A program made the translations under genes and the position numbers. Of a DNA stretch of 30,295 nucleotides, positions 7,867 to 16,794 are shown piece after piece. How positions within the stretch are numbered: the first letter of the stretch is position 1; each line of letters begins with the position of its first letter. Origin of the DNA: an uncultured Chitinophagaceae bacterium (GTDB lineage: Bacteria > Bacteroidota > Bacteroidia > Chitinophagales > Chitinophagaceae); assembly GCA_937919945.1 (NCBI GenBank), contig CALESY010000163.1:1-30295 (forward strand). The letters run 5' to 3'. Under the pieces are notes generated by a model that made no database searches, was not told where the DNA came from, and saw only the letters and a list, made by a program, of their open reading frames with translations.

Positions 7867-9500
7867 CTCATTCTTATCAAATAATACCTCTCAGTCTCCT
7901 TATTCCTTGTAGCATTATTCAGAAATGGTAGCGTCAATTCCGTCACCTTAAAATATTCCCCCTCTTTCAACAGCTCATAAGGCGTTTGTTTGGCTTGCAG
8001 GTTTTTTATGCCGGTGTAAGATGTTAGCACATAACTGCCTGTCTGCATATTGGTATCGAGTGTTATCAGCCTGTCTGCGTAAAAATGTAATGCGTTCAGC
8101 GGATGGTCTAATTCGTACAAGGTCAGTTTATCGGTGTTTATGTTGTGTGCATTCATGTATTTGCCTATACTGCTGCCAAGCTGGTATTGCAATAGCTGAT
8201 AATAAAAATGATGGGTAATAAACACATTACCCAGCATAATAGCCGCCGTGCTTACCCAAAACATTTGGGCTTGTATTTTTTTGTGCAGTGCTACCCACAA
8301 CCATATACTAAATGCCAGCACCCACACAACAATGCCCGCCACACCCGCAGGGAAAACAACAGTCAGCGTCAGCAATGCAGCAACCATTATCAGTACAGAT
8401 GCTACCCATTGTGTGGGCTTCATCACTTTGTAAAGCCCTGCATATTTGCCATCTGCCATATCGGCTATCAGTTTCGCAACCATCATAGCAGCCAACGGAA
8501 ACACGACGAATATATAATGAGGCAACTGATATTTGGAAGAACCAAGTGCGATGTACGCCAGTACAAAACCACCTGTTGTAATAAATTCCTGCTCAGGTAG
8601 CAGTTTGAATTTTTGTTTCACCACTTCCGTCAATCGCATCGCCAATGCAGGCACAAACAAAAACATCCACGGCAGGAACGCCCAGAACATGCCCACAAAT
8701 AAAAACTCAAACGGGGCGTTATTATCCCAGGGGCTTTCACCCGTTATCCTGCCAAAGCTCTGCGACCAATAGAAAAATCGCAACCCGCTTACGCTTTGCA
8801 AACCATTCACCGTTTTTTCGGGGTGCATATCAAATTGCTGATATAGCCCGATGCTCATAGGTATGAGAAAAATGCCAACGAGTGCAGCATCCAGCAAATG
8901 ATACGGACTAAAGAGTTGTTTCCACTTACGCTTCAGCACCCAATCGCTGCCAAAGCAAAATATAGGTACCATTAATGCGATGGGCCCTTTGGTCATCATA
9001 CCACAGGCAATGGCTAGCGTGCCGCCCAGCACCCAATACCATTTACGTTGCAGCTCAGCTTCTTTTATCATCCATAGCGATGTGATGACGCAGCTCATCA
9101 GTATCGTATCTGTACGCACGTCGTTGGTCATCAGGTACATACCCTGACAAGTGCCGAGTATCAACGCTGCCATACGTGCCGTCTTATCATCATACAGCAA
9201 TCGCGCCAGCCTGTACACGGCATATAGCGCCCATAGCGCAAAGAGTATTGACGGTAGCTTGTATCCGAAATTATTTACACCAAATATTTTGATGCTCAGC
9301 GAGCTTACCCAAAATAGCATGGGTGGTTTATCGAGATAGTCAACACCCCTGTCGTACAGTTGCAGGTAGCTGCCGCTTTCAGCCATTTCGCGGCTCATCT
9401 CTGCATATTGCGTTGCATCAATATCCATCATGTCAACACGAAAAGCACTCAGGTGCAATATGGCAAGCAGTACAAATACCCAATTCGGAATCTTTGGCAT
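7863..9500 (-). CDS. GT39/ArnT-type polytopic glycosyltransferase
   Basis: 545 residues and about 11-13 hydrophobic segments. The first periplasmic loop has the motif DIDATQYAEMSREM (about 26-39), followed by YLDKPPMLFW and FGYKLPSIL, the signature of the PMT_2/ArnT family of GT-C glycosyltransferases. These move a sugar from a polyprenyl-phosphate donor to lipid A, proteins or glycans on the outer face of the inner membrane. The C-terminal about 110 residues are a soluble periplasmic domain. ArnT itself (aminoarabinose) is not implied, since no arn genes are nearby. A -7 box lies 20 bp upstream of the ATG, and the gene is divergent from the epimerase gene. Confidence 0.85.
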   Translation of the reverse strand: MPKIPNWVFVLLAILHLSAFRVDMMDIDATQYAEMSREMAESGSYLQLYDRGVDYLDKPPMLFWVSSLSIKIFGVNNFGYKLPSILFALWALYAVYRLARLLYDDKTARMAALILGTCQGMYLMTNDVRTDTILMSCVITSLWMIKEAELQRKWYWVLGGTLAIACGMMTKGPIALMVPIFCFGSDWVLKRKWKQLFSPYHLLDAALVGIFLIPMSIGLYQQFDMHPEKTVNGLQSVSGLRFFYWSQSFGRITGESPWDNNAPFEFLFVGMFWAFLPWMFLFVPALAMRLTEVVKQKFKLLPEQEFITTGGFVLAYIALGSSKYQLPHYIFVVFPLAAMMVAKLIADMADGKYAGLYKVMKPTQWVASVLIMVAALLTLTVVFPAGVAGIVVWVLAFSIWLWVALHKKIQAQMFWVSTAAIMLGNVFITHHFYYQLLQYQLGSSIGKYMNAHNINTDKLTLYELDHPLNALHFYADRLITLDTNMQTGSYVLTSYTGIKNLQAKQTPYELLKEGEYFKVTELTLPFLNNATRNKETERYYLIRMR

Positions 9501-9519
9501 AACGATGTTTTCCCGTATG

Positions 9520-9527
9520 CAAAAATA
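9520..9527 (-). promoter_or_regulatory. -7 promoter element of the glycosyltransferase-TPR operon
   Basis: On the minus strand this reads TATTTTTG, an exact TAnnTTTG match 19-20 bp before the ATG at 9500. A TTG lies about 14 bp further upstream, closer than the usual -33 spacing. Confidence 0.5.
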
Positions 9528-9543
9528 GTCGCAATTTTATCCA

Positions 9544-10581
9544 ATGTTGCATTTGCGCCATTATCCGTTTGAATTAGCATTTCAATACCCGTTTACTACC
9601 AACAAAGGCACCAAAACACACCAGCCAACATTGGTGGTACAGCTTGGCCTGGGGCAGCTCCGCGGGCATGGCGAGGCACCTGCCATACATTACTATAATG
9701 TGTCGGTAGAGGCTATGGCTGCCATGCTGGAAGAGAAACGTCGCGACATAGAACGCTATGCACTCACAGACCCGCAACGTTTCTGGCATTTTCTGCATCA
9801 CCTGATGCCCGGGCAAAATTTTCTGATAGCGGCACTTGACATAGCAGGCTGGGATTTGTTTGCACAACTACGCAGGCAGCCCTTGTATCAGTTACTACGC
9901 CTGCCGTGGAAAGCACCTTTAACAGACTATACGCTTGGGGTGGACAACGCCGAAAATATGCTGGCTAAAATGCAGGCACATCCCTGGCCTATCTATAAAA
10001 TAAAAATGCGCTCCACTGATGATGTGGATTTGATACGCGCACTACGTGCTAATAGCAATGCACGTTTTCGGGTAGATGCTAATGAGGCTTTTAGCTTTGA
10101 AGATGCCAAACGCATATTGCCCGACTTGCAACAACTTGGTGTTGATATGGTAGAACAACCCCTTGCCAAAACCGCTTGGGATGAAATGAAAGAACTGAAA
10201 GCCATCAGCCCGCTACCACTGTTTGCAGATGAAAGCTGCGTAGAGGAGAGCGATGTGGCTAAATGCGCCGATGTTTTTGACGGCATCAATATCAAGCTTA
10301 CAAAATGTGGCGGCATTACACCTGCACTGCGTATGATAACCGAAGGCCGCAAACTGGGCATGAAGGTAATGCTTGGCTCTATGAACGAAAGCACTATAGG
10401 CACGGCAGCAATAGCACACCTGCTGCCATTGCTTGATGAGGTAGATGCGGACGGCCCGTTATTGCTGAAAGAAGATGTGGCTGATGGCTTACAATATGAT
10501 AATGGCATTATCCGCATCAGTAATATGCCCGGCTTAGGTGTGCGCTTCCGTGGTGAGAAATTTGAAAAGAAGTCCGTTTAG
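9544..10581 (+). CDS. Dipeptide (L-Ala-D/L-Glu-type) epimerase, enolase superfamily
   Basis: 345 residues: N-terminal capping domain (about 1-120) and (beta/alpha)7-beta barrel. The muconate lactonizing enzyme subgroup signatures are visible: KIK at 152-154 as the first base, metal ligands Asp178 (DANEAF), Glu204 (VEQPL) and Asp229 (ADES), and the second base in KLTK at 251-254. The NLTK-like KLTKCGG and the D-x-D-G-P end motif (301-305) match dipeptide epimerases, which epimerise L-Ala-D-Glu from recycled murein peptides. Specificity for Ala-Glu is inferred; other dipeptide epimerases in the subgroup differ. The neighbouring murB, 18 bp downstream on the same strand, fits a cell-wall theme. 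Confidence 0.85.
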   Translation: MLHLRHYPFELAFQYPFTTNKGTKTHQPTLVVQLGLGQLRGHGEAPAIHYYNVSVEAMAAMLEEKRRDIERYALTDPQRFWHFLHHLMPGQNFLIAALDIAGWDLFAQLRRQPLYQLLRLPWKAPLTDYTLGVDNAENMLAKMQAHPWPIYKIKMRSTDDVDLIRALRANSNARFRVDANEAFSFEDAKRILPDLQQLGVDMVEQPLAKTAWDEMKELKAISPLPLFADESCVEESDVAKCADVFDGINIKLTKCGGITPALRMITEGRKLGMKVMLGSMNESTIGTAAIAHLLPLLDEVDADGPLLLKEDVADGLQYDNGIIRISNMPGLGVRFRGEKFEKKSV

Positions 10582-10586
10582 CATTC

Positions 10587-10594
10587 TATTTTTG
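10587..10594 (+). promoter_or_regulatory. -7 promoter element of murB, leaderless arrangement
   Basis: TATTTTTG matches TAnnTTTG exactly and ends only five bases before the murB ATG at 10600. A transcript from here would begin at or next to the start codon, so murB would be essentially leaderless. It lies in the 18-bp gap after the epimerase gene, so read-through is also possible. Confidence 0.5.
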
Positions 10595-10599
10595 TGCCG

Positions 10600-11613
10600 A
10601 TGCAAATACTGCAAAACATTTCGCTCAAGCCTTTTAATACGTTCGGCATGGATGTATACGCCGATTATTATGCACCTATCACCCGGCCAGAAGAACTGGC
10701 AACTATAACTGTTGATTCCTCACTGCCTGCAAAGCGTTTTGTGCTGGGTGGCGGCAGCAATGTTTTGCTTACACACAATCTGCATGGTATTGTATTGCAT
10801 AATAAAATAAAAGGCATTGAAAAAGTAAAGGAAAATGCCGACCATGTATGGGTAACGGTAGGCGCAGGCGAGGTGTGGCACGATTTTGTGATGTATGCCA
10901 TTGCCAATCACTGGGCAGGTATTGAAAATCTGGCATTGATACCGGGTACTGTGGGGGCTGCACCTATCCAAAACATTGGTGCGTATGGTGTAGAGGTGAA
11001 AGCAGTAATAGATTGTGTAACAGGCTGGCATTGGGATATGAAACAATTAGTGCCTTTCTACAACAGCGAGTGTGCTTTCGGCTATCGTGATAGCATCTTT
11101 AAGCATCAGTTGAAAGACAAAGTATTCATTACATCTGTTACATTCAGACTCAATAAAAAGCCCAACTACAATACATCTTACGGTGCTATAGAGCAGGAAC
11201 TACAAAAGATGGGTATTACAGAGCCCTCCATAGCCGCTATTGCAGATGCTGTTATAGCCATACGCAGCAGCAAACTACCCAACCCGCGAGAGATAGGCAA
11301 TGCAGGCAGCTTTTTCAAAAACCCTACTATACCTATTGAGCAATACAACATACTGAAAGAAACATTCCCTACTATACCATCTTACCCCGTCAACGAAGAA
11401 AGTGTAAAAGTACCTGCAGGCTGGCTGATAGAGCAATGCGGCTGGAAAGGTTTTCGTGCGGGTGATGCCGGTGTGCATGAAAAGCAAGCATTAGTGCTTG
11501 TTAACTATGGCCATGCTACAGGTGGTGCAGTCTGGGATTTGTCTGACAATATCCTGAAAACAGTACACGATAAATTTCACATACAACTGGAACGAGAGGT
11601 GCAGGTATGGTAA
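10600..11613 (+). CDS. murB: UDP-N-acetylenolpyruvoylglucosamine reductase MurB
   Basis: 337 residues from the ATG at 10600; an in-frame GTG at 10594 would overlap the -7 element and is less likely. It is type I MurB (about 340 residues, like the E. coli enzyme). It reduces UDP-GlcNAc-enolpyruvate to UDP-MurNAc with NADPH and FAD in the cytosolic start of peptidoglycan synthesis. Visible features are the FAD-binding GGGSNVLL (50-57), ENLALIPGTVGAAPIQNIGAYG region (109-130, FAD and substrate loop), Arg163 in GYRDS, the catalytic Ser237 in GNAGSFFKNP and the C-terminal Glu333 in LEREV. It converges on the sensor kinase gene with no spacer. Confidence 0.95.
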   Translation: MQILQNISLKPFNTFGMDVYADYYAPITRPEELATITVDSSLPAKRFVLGGGSNVLLTHNLHGIVLHNKIKGIEKVKENADHVWVTVGAGEVWHDFVMYAIANHWAGIENLALIPGTVGAAPIQNIGAYGVEVKAVIDCVTGWHWDMKQLVPFYNSECAFGYRDSIFKHQLKDKVFITSVTFRLNKKPNYNTSYGAIEQELQKMGITEPSIAAIADAVIAIRSSKLPNPREIGNAGSFFKNPTIPIEQYNILKETFPTIPSYPVNEESVKVPAGWLIEQCGWKGFRAGDAGVHEKQALVLVNYGHATGGAVWDLSDNILKTVHDKFHIQLEREVQVW

Positions 11614-14600
11614 TTATACCTCTTCAGTCATTGGCATACGTACATAGAAAGTTGTACCCTTATCTTCGGTAGTGTCAAACCATATTTTGCCTTTCCAGAA
11701 TTCAATAATCTTTCTGGTCATAGCAAGGCCAAGCCCCGTACCCGATGTTTTGGTCGTAAAGTAGGGTTGGAATATTTTATCAACTATATCGCTACTGATG
11801 CCTGTGCCATTATCTGCAAATGCAATCACTACATCGCCTTTATCTGCTTTGATGCTTATGTTCACCAATCCATCTCTGCCCTGTGGTATAGACTGCACAG
11901 CATTTTGCAGCAGGTTGGTAAACACTCGCAGCAACTGGCTTCTATCTGCATTGATGTATATTGGCTCGGTAGATTTCAGTATCTCTACTTTCACTTCGCT
12001 TTCGTTCAGGTATAGTTCTGCCACACGCTCTGTCAGTTCATTCACTTCTATGTTTTCAGGTATCGCCTCGGGCATCTTGGCAAAGTTGGAAAACTCACTG
12101 GCTATATACGACAAGTTATCTATCTGCTCTATCAACGATTCCGATACTTTCACTGTCAGCTCACGTACATTATCGTAATCATTGCGCAATGCCTGTTGCA
12201 GGTACTGTATGTTCAGCTTCATGGGGGTCAGCGGGTTTTTGATTTCATGCGCTACCTGCTTTGCCATTTCACGCCATGCACTTTCTCGCTCATTGCGCGC
12301 CATCATCATGGCATTGGCTTCCACTTTCTTCACCATCTTGTTATACTCATCTACCAATAGGCCTATTTCATCTTCATACGGCCATTCTATCAATTCATTT
12401 TTACTGAGGTTCAGTTTTTCGAACTGGCTGATGACAATGTTGAAGCTCCTCGTTATCCAGCGTGTAATAAATACTGTAAGAATTCCTGATAACAGAAATA
12501 CAAATGCGTACAGGTTGATAAGCGCTACTAAGATGTTTGATATCTGATAGTTCAGTTCTTTTTGCGATGCGAAGTAGGGTATATTGATAAAGCCCATCAC
12601 CACACCGGCTTCATCTCGAACAGGAACGTAGCAGGACAGGTGTGACAATTTACCGATGTTCTCATCCTGCATCAGTAAAGATTTTTTATTAACCCATAAA
12701 GCATGATACGCATCTTGTCGCATGATACGGGCAAGTAGCGCACGGTCGTATATATTGTCTTGAGACGTTACATTCAATATACCGCTGGCGTTAAATACGT
12801 TTATGTCTGTTTTTTGCGCATTAGCCAGATTGGTGATGAAGTATTTAAAAGCGGCTGTATTGGTTACACGGTTAAATAACGCAGGGTCTGACAGAGCATT
12901 TTCCTGTTCCAGATACTGATTAACAGAACGTTCAACCACCTGCATCACACTCAGTAATTTTTCTCTTGTGTTTTGCTTGTATTGAAAAGTAAAGTAAACA
13001 ATGGTAATGATACCGATGATGAGAAACGAAACCAGTACGATGCTCAACATAGATAAGTGTATGCGCCTGCGAAGGGTGAAATTGATAATTTTACCGTTCA
13101 ACTTGGGTTTGGCAAAATAAGAGATAGACGATTTGTATAACACTATCAATATTGCTACCAATACCTGTATGCCAAACAGGTAAGAAAATAGTGTGATGCT
13201 TTCTAGCCATAGTTTTTGGTTTTGTACCACCACTACTACCTTATTCTTATCAGCCCGATACCATAATTCGCTTTTTTCATTTCTTGTTACAAATTGATGA
13301 TCGCCCTGTATGCGTTCATTCATAAATACAGGGAATGTGTAATCATTTGTTTGTGTCAGCAGTTTCTTGTTGGCATATACTGCATAAGAATAACTTGCGT
13401 TATCAAGGTTGGTTTTAAGGGTGCGTGGTTGCAGCAGTTCAGGGTATACAGTTTCGCCGGTAGATTCTTTTACAGCAAGGTCGAGAAATAAATAACCTGC
13501 TATAATACTGTCTTGCAGGTGAATGGGTATCTTACCCAAGTAATAGTGGCCGTCTTGTGCGTACTCTTTATAATACAAGTCGCTATCGCTGGTAGCTTCA
13601 GCCCGGTGCATCTGCTTGCGTATAGCGTTGTAGCTTAGCGTATCATTGTTATACAAGCTGTTTCCAACTGCGTCGTACAGCAATATCCTTGTTTGGTATT
13701 TATTCAGTTGAGAGCCAAAGTATAGCATCTCAAAGCGTTCGTTCAGTTGTTTGCGAGTGTTATTATCAGGATTTTGTATAAAGGCTTTCAGTGTATGGTC
13801 GTTCTGTATTGTTTGTTTCAGATTGTTGAATAAAAAATCTTCCAGCGGGTAATCCTTTTGCTGTGCTACTGCATCTGCAAAACGCAGGCGTGCTTCTTTT
13901 TCTTTTATATTATTAAAGTATTGCAGTACAACCGTGCAAAACAAGCACACGAAGAATGCCCAGAATATCATATGCGCGGCCAGCACATCATTACTGTATG
14001 TAAGTTTTTTTACATCCAGCAGTATAATGAAAAGCATCAACCATCCCAGCAGCAGGTAAGACAGATTGCCCGTACGGCTTACGTCGCTTATTATTATTAC
14101 TAAAAATCCCGTAACGCCTATCAGCAGGTATTTCAGCCATTGGTTACTTACCGATTTTTTAAGCAGCAGGTTGAGGAAGTATATTAACAGGCAACTGCTG
14201 ATAGTAATAACACCGATGGTAATAAGGCCGTAAATAGTAAACTTGTTGATACTGTAGAAGTTGCTGACATCAAACGAAATGGCGGAGTCAACTACTAAGC
14301 TGTTGATAAGATTGATGAATGTAAAAGCTGTAACAATAACCAGGATACTTAATGCAAATGCGATTAACCAACGGACATACTTACGCATTCTCGTAAAATC
14401 AACATCCGCAATTGAAACATTGCCAACTATATACGCAACAATCCAAAGTACGCATAAGGAGTTCAATAACAAATCTCCCAACGAACGGTGTATCTCACTG
14501 GTTGCATATATCAGTGGAGAGAAGATAGGCAGGTTACTCAGATTGAAGGGCAAGCCATATTGGTAGGTAAGTAGCCTGCTTCCGCCAATTACTATCAGCG

Positions 14601-15333
14601 TTATTGCTATACCCAAAATATTAGACCGCTTGCGCGATATATTAATGCTTACCAATTGCAGCCATGCTATACTGGCTATCAGTGCACAAGCCAGCAGTAA
14701 CATCATCATCCAGTCGGGTATCCATTGCGGCAGGTTGCTTTCATTAAATTTCAGGTAGAAGAGTACACTCCCATCTGTTGTGCTTTTGATGGCAAAGCCA
14801 CCCTTTACCGCTGTGCTGTGTATTCGGGTATTTGCAGGTATATAACTGCCGGCAGCAAATTCATTTGACAGATATTTATTCTCAAAAGGATATTGGTACA
14901 TTACCGGAAACAGAGCTGTCAGATGCCTGTCTGTACCTGCTACTCTATGACACTTAATAATGAATACACCTTTCTCATTAAACAGCAATCTTTCTTTCTC
15001 ATTGCCGTTTTTCCCTACGCAGTCTGCCAATATCTTATTAGTATTCCAGAAACAAAGGGTATTGTTTTTGTAAGCATACAAATAGTAGGGCTGTATGCTT
15101 AGTTTCTCTACATCGACATCTGTCAGTGTTTCGGTAAATATCCTGTCGGTCAGGTCTTTTTCTTCTATCAGCAGGCGAAAGAGTTCTTGTTTCATCCGCA
15201 CATCCTCTTGTACGGTAGCTGCCATGCCTCGTGCCGATATGTCTTTACTATGGTTGTAATAGCGCATGCCTGCTACGCACCAAAGTGCAAGTGCTGCTAT
15301 CAGCCATCCCCAGTATGGATACCGTTTGAACAC
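11614..15333 (-). CDS. Large NtrY-like membrane sensor histidine kinase
   Basis: 1239 residues. The start is a GTG one base after the mazG stop. TM1 is at about 11-30 and is followed by an extracytoplasmic region (about 32-205). A block of about eight TM segments (about 208-470) leads to a second extracytoplasmic region (about 480-730). Two further TMs, a third sensor-like region (about 800-935) and a last TM precede a HAMP domain (about 965-1010). The kinase core has H-box His1029 in AHEIKNPLTP, N-box Asn1144 (NLLQNAVQ), Asp1174 in ADNGTG and the GTGLGL G2 box at 1198-1203. The HEIKNPLTP box is that of the NtrY/PAS-HK lineage. No response regulator is adjacent, so its partner and signal are unknown. 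Coupling to mazG and ubiX suggests one unit. Confidence 0.9.
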   Translation of the reverse strand: MFKRYPYWGWLIAALALWCVAGMRYYNHSKDISARGMAATVQEDVRMKQELFRLLIEEKDLTDRIFTETLTDVDVEKLSIQPYYLYAYKNNTLCFWNTNKILADCVGKNGNEKERLLFNEKGVFIIKCHRVAGTDRHLTALFPVMYQYPFENKYLSNEFAAGSYIPANTRIHSTAVKGGFAIKSTTDGSVLFYLKFNESNLPQWIPDWMMMLLLACALIASIAWLQLVSINISRKRSNILGIAITLIVIGGSRLLTYQYGLPFNLSNLPIFSPLIYATSEIHRSLGDLLLNSLCVLWIVAYIVGNVSIADVDFTRMRKYVRWLIAFALSILVIVTAFTFINLINSLVVDSAISFDVSNFYSINKFTIYGLITIGVITISSCLLIYFLNLLLKKSVSNQWLKYLLIGVTGFLVIIISDVSRTGNLSYLLLGWLMLFIILLDVKKLTYSNDVLAAHMIFWAFFVCLFCTVVLQYFNNIKEKEARLRFADAVAQQKDYPLEDFLFNNLKQTIQNDHTLKAFIQNPDNNTRKQLNERFEMLYFGSQLNKYQTRILLYDAVGNSLYNNDTLSYNAIRKQMHRAEATSDSDLYYKEYAQDGHYYLGKIPIHLQDSIIAGYLFLDLAVKESTGETVYPELLQPRTLKTNLDNASYSYAVYANKKLLTQTNDYTFPVFMNERIQGDHQFVTRNEKSELWYRADKNKVVVVVQNQKLWLESITLFSYLFGIQVLVAILIVLYKSSISYFAKPKLNGKIINFTLRRRIHLSMLSIVLVSFLIIGIITIVYFTFQYKQNTREKLLSVMQVVERSVNQYLEQENALSDPALFNRVTNTAAFKYFITNLANAQKTDINVFNASGILNVTSQDNIYDRALLARIMRQDAYHALWVNKKSLLMQDENIGKLSHLSCYVPVRDEAGVVMGFINIPYFASQKELNYQISNILVALINLYAFVFLLSGILTVFITRWITRSFNIVISQFEKLNLSKNELIEWPYEDEIGLLVDEYNKMVKKVEANAMMMARNERESAWREMAKQVAHEIKNPLTPMKLNIQYLQQALRNDYDNVRELTVKVSESLIEQIDNLSYIASEFSNFAKMPEAIPENIEVNELTERVAELYLNESEVKVEILKSTEPIYINADRSQLLRVFTNLLQNAVQSIPQGRDGLVNISIKADKGDVVIAFADNGTGISSDIVDKIFQPYFTTKTSGTGLGLAMTRKIIEFWKGKIWFDTTEDKGTTFYVRMPMTEEV

Positions 15334-15334
15334 C

Positions 15335-16105
15335 TTATTGTCTTTCCAGTAGTTTTACTTTGTTCCACAATGCATCCATTTCTGCCAGTGTCATATCGTG
15401 CAGCACTTTACCATCTGCAGCCGCCATACTTTCTATTTGCTGAAAACGGCGTATGAATTTTTTGTTTGTTTTCTCCAATGCCATCTCAGGATCCACTTTG
15501 GCAAAGCGCGAGTAGTTTATCAGTGCAAACAATACATCACCCATTTCCTCTTCTATTTTCTCTTGCTTGCCTTCCGCTACTGCTTCATACAGTTCACCTA
15601 TTTCTTCATCTACTTTTTCTTTTACTTGTGCTATGGTGTCCCACTCAAAGCCTACTTGCTTGGTTTTGTTTTGCAGTTGCAAGGCTTTCATCATGGCAGG
15701 TATAGATTGCGGTAGCCCGCTGAGTATAGATTTCTTACCTTCTTTCAGTTTCAGCTTTTCCCAGTTTTGTTTTACTTCTTCTTCATCGTTCACTACGGTG
15801 CTGCTATATATATGAGGGTGGCGACTCACTAATTTATTGCACACGCCTTCAATCACATCATCGAGTGTAAATTCTTTTTGCTCTGCACCTATCTTGCTGT
15901 AGAATACAATATGCAACAGCAGGTCGCCCAGTTCTTCTTTCAGCCCCTGCCAGTCTTCGCTGTCAATCGCGTCTGCCAACTCATAGGTTTCCTCTATGGT
16001 TTGCGGGCGCAGGCTTTGTATGGTCTGTTTCTTATCCCACGGACAGTTTGCCCGAAGTTCGTCCATAATGGTTCGCAGCCTTTCTAATGATTGAGCGTAT
16101 TCCAT
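15335..16105 (-). CDS. mazG: Nucleoside triphosphate pyrophosphohydrolase MazG
   Basis: 256 residues, the length of two-domain MazG. It hydrolyses (d)NTPs to NMP and pyrophosphate, and is a house-cleaning enzyme that can also lower (p)ppGpp-linked stress. The first MazG domain has CPWDKKQT (21-28), Glu38/Glu39/Glu42 in IEETYEL and Glu57/Glu58/Asp61 in KEELGDLL, which bind the metal. A second copy follows at about 175-210 with DEEIGELYE and EEEMGDVLFAL. It lies 48 bp after ubiX and couples to the sensor kinase at its 3' end. Confidence 0.93.
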   Translation of the reverse strand: MEYAQSLERLRTIMDELRANCPWDKKQTIQSLRPQTIEETYELADAIDSEDWQGLKEELGDLLLHIVFYSKIGAEQKEFTLDDVIEGVCNKLVSRHPHIYSSTVVNDEEEVKQNWEKLKLKEGKKSILSGLPQSIPAMMKALQLQNKTKQVGFEWDTIAQVKEKVDEEIGELYEAVAEGKQEKIEEEMGDVLFALINYSRFAKVDPEMALEKTNKKFIRRFQQIESMAAADGKVLHDMTLAEMDALWNKVKLLERQ

Positions 16106-16153
16106 GCACCTGATAAATTCTTATTAAAACTAATCAACTATTCAATAAATCAA

Positions 16154-16708
16154 CTAACTGCCCCAACGATAGCCATCTGCATTGATACCCGCCAATTGCA
16201 GCACACGGTGTATTACGGTATAGGCAGCTTCTTCAATAGTTGCAGGGTTGCTGTAAAAAGATGGTGTAGCAGGGCAGATGATACCCCCAGCTTCTGTTAT
16301 GGTCGTCATATTGCGCAGATGCACCAGGTTGTAAGGCGTTTCGCGTACCACGCATATCAGCTTGCGGCGTTCTTTGAGCATTACGTCGGCGGCACGCGTT
16401 ATCAGGTCGTTGCTTACGCCTGTTGCTATACGGCCTGCAGTGCCCATACTGCACGGGCATATGATGAGCGCATCGTACCCCGCACTGCCAGATGCGAACG
16501 GAGCCATAAAATCGTTTTTATCCCACACCTTAAAAGGATAATCGGCATAATGTTCGTTACCCAATTCGTGCTGCCATACAGTACGCGCGTTATCGCTCCA
16601 TACAACACCAATTTCTTTAACCTGCTGTTGCAACTTCACCAAACTATCCAGCAAAACCTTTGTATATACTGAACCACTTGCACCCGTTACCGCCACTGCT
16701 ATTTTCAT
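16154..16708 (-). CDS. ubiX: Flavin prenyltransferase UbiX
   Basis: 184 residues from the ATG at 16708; an upstream TTG at 16747 would add 13 residues not typical of the family. The protein prenylates FMN with dimethylallyl phosphate to give prenyl-FMN, the cofactor of UbiD-type decarboxylases. Motifs are the N-terminal VAVTGASGSVYT FMN loop (about 4-15), the CPCSMGTAGRIATG segment and the MLKERRKLICVVRETPYN helix-strand region that binds phosphate. No ubiD is in the window; in Bacteroidota the cofactor probably serves menaquinone or aromatic-acid decarboxylation (inference). Its promoter has an exact -7 box 36 bp upstream. Confidence 0.94.
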   Translation of the reverse strand: MKIAVAVTGASGSVYTKVLLDSLVKLQQQVKEIGVVWSDNARTVWQHELGNEHYADYPFKVWDKNDFMAPFASGSAGYDALIICPCSMGTAGRIATGVSNDLITRAADVMLKERRKLICVVRETPYNLVHLRNMTTITEAGGIICPATPSFYSNPATIEEAAYTVIHRVLQLAGINADGYRWGS

Positions 16709-16744
16709 ATAAAGACTATATATATAATTATCACAAGATATTAA

Positions 16745-16752
16745 CAAAGCTA
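16745..16752 (-). promoter_or_regulatory. -7 promoter element of ubiX-mazG-kinase unit
   Basis: On the minus strand this reads TAGCTTTG, an exact TAnnTTTG match, about 36 bp before the ubiX ATG. It is in the divergent spacer shared with the thioredoxin-like gene. Confidence 0.5.
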
Positions 16753-16794
16753 CCTAGAAATAGTCGTAAATTAGCTTTCTTAAAATACCATGTA

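Noticed and set aside
8208..8600. Plus-strand ORF of 130 aa inside the glycosyltransferase gene
   Set aside because: It is the antisense shadow of a clear membrane glycosyltransferase, with Cys- and His-rich translation but no family features.
16660..16794. 45-residue N-terminal extension of the thioredoxin-like protein
   Set aside because: It covers the start and promoter of divergent ubiX, and a proper signal peptide starts at the ATG at 16795.
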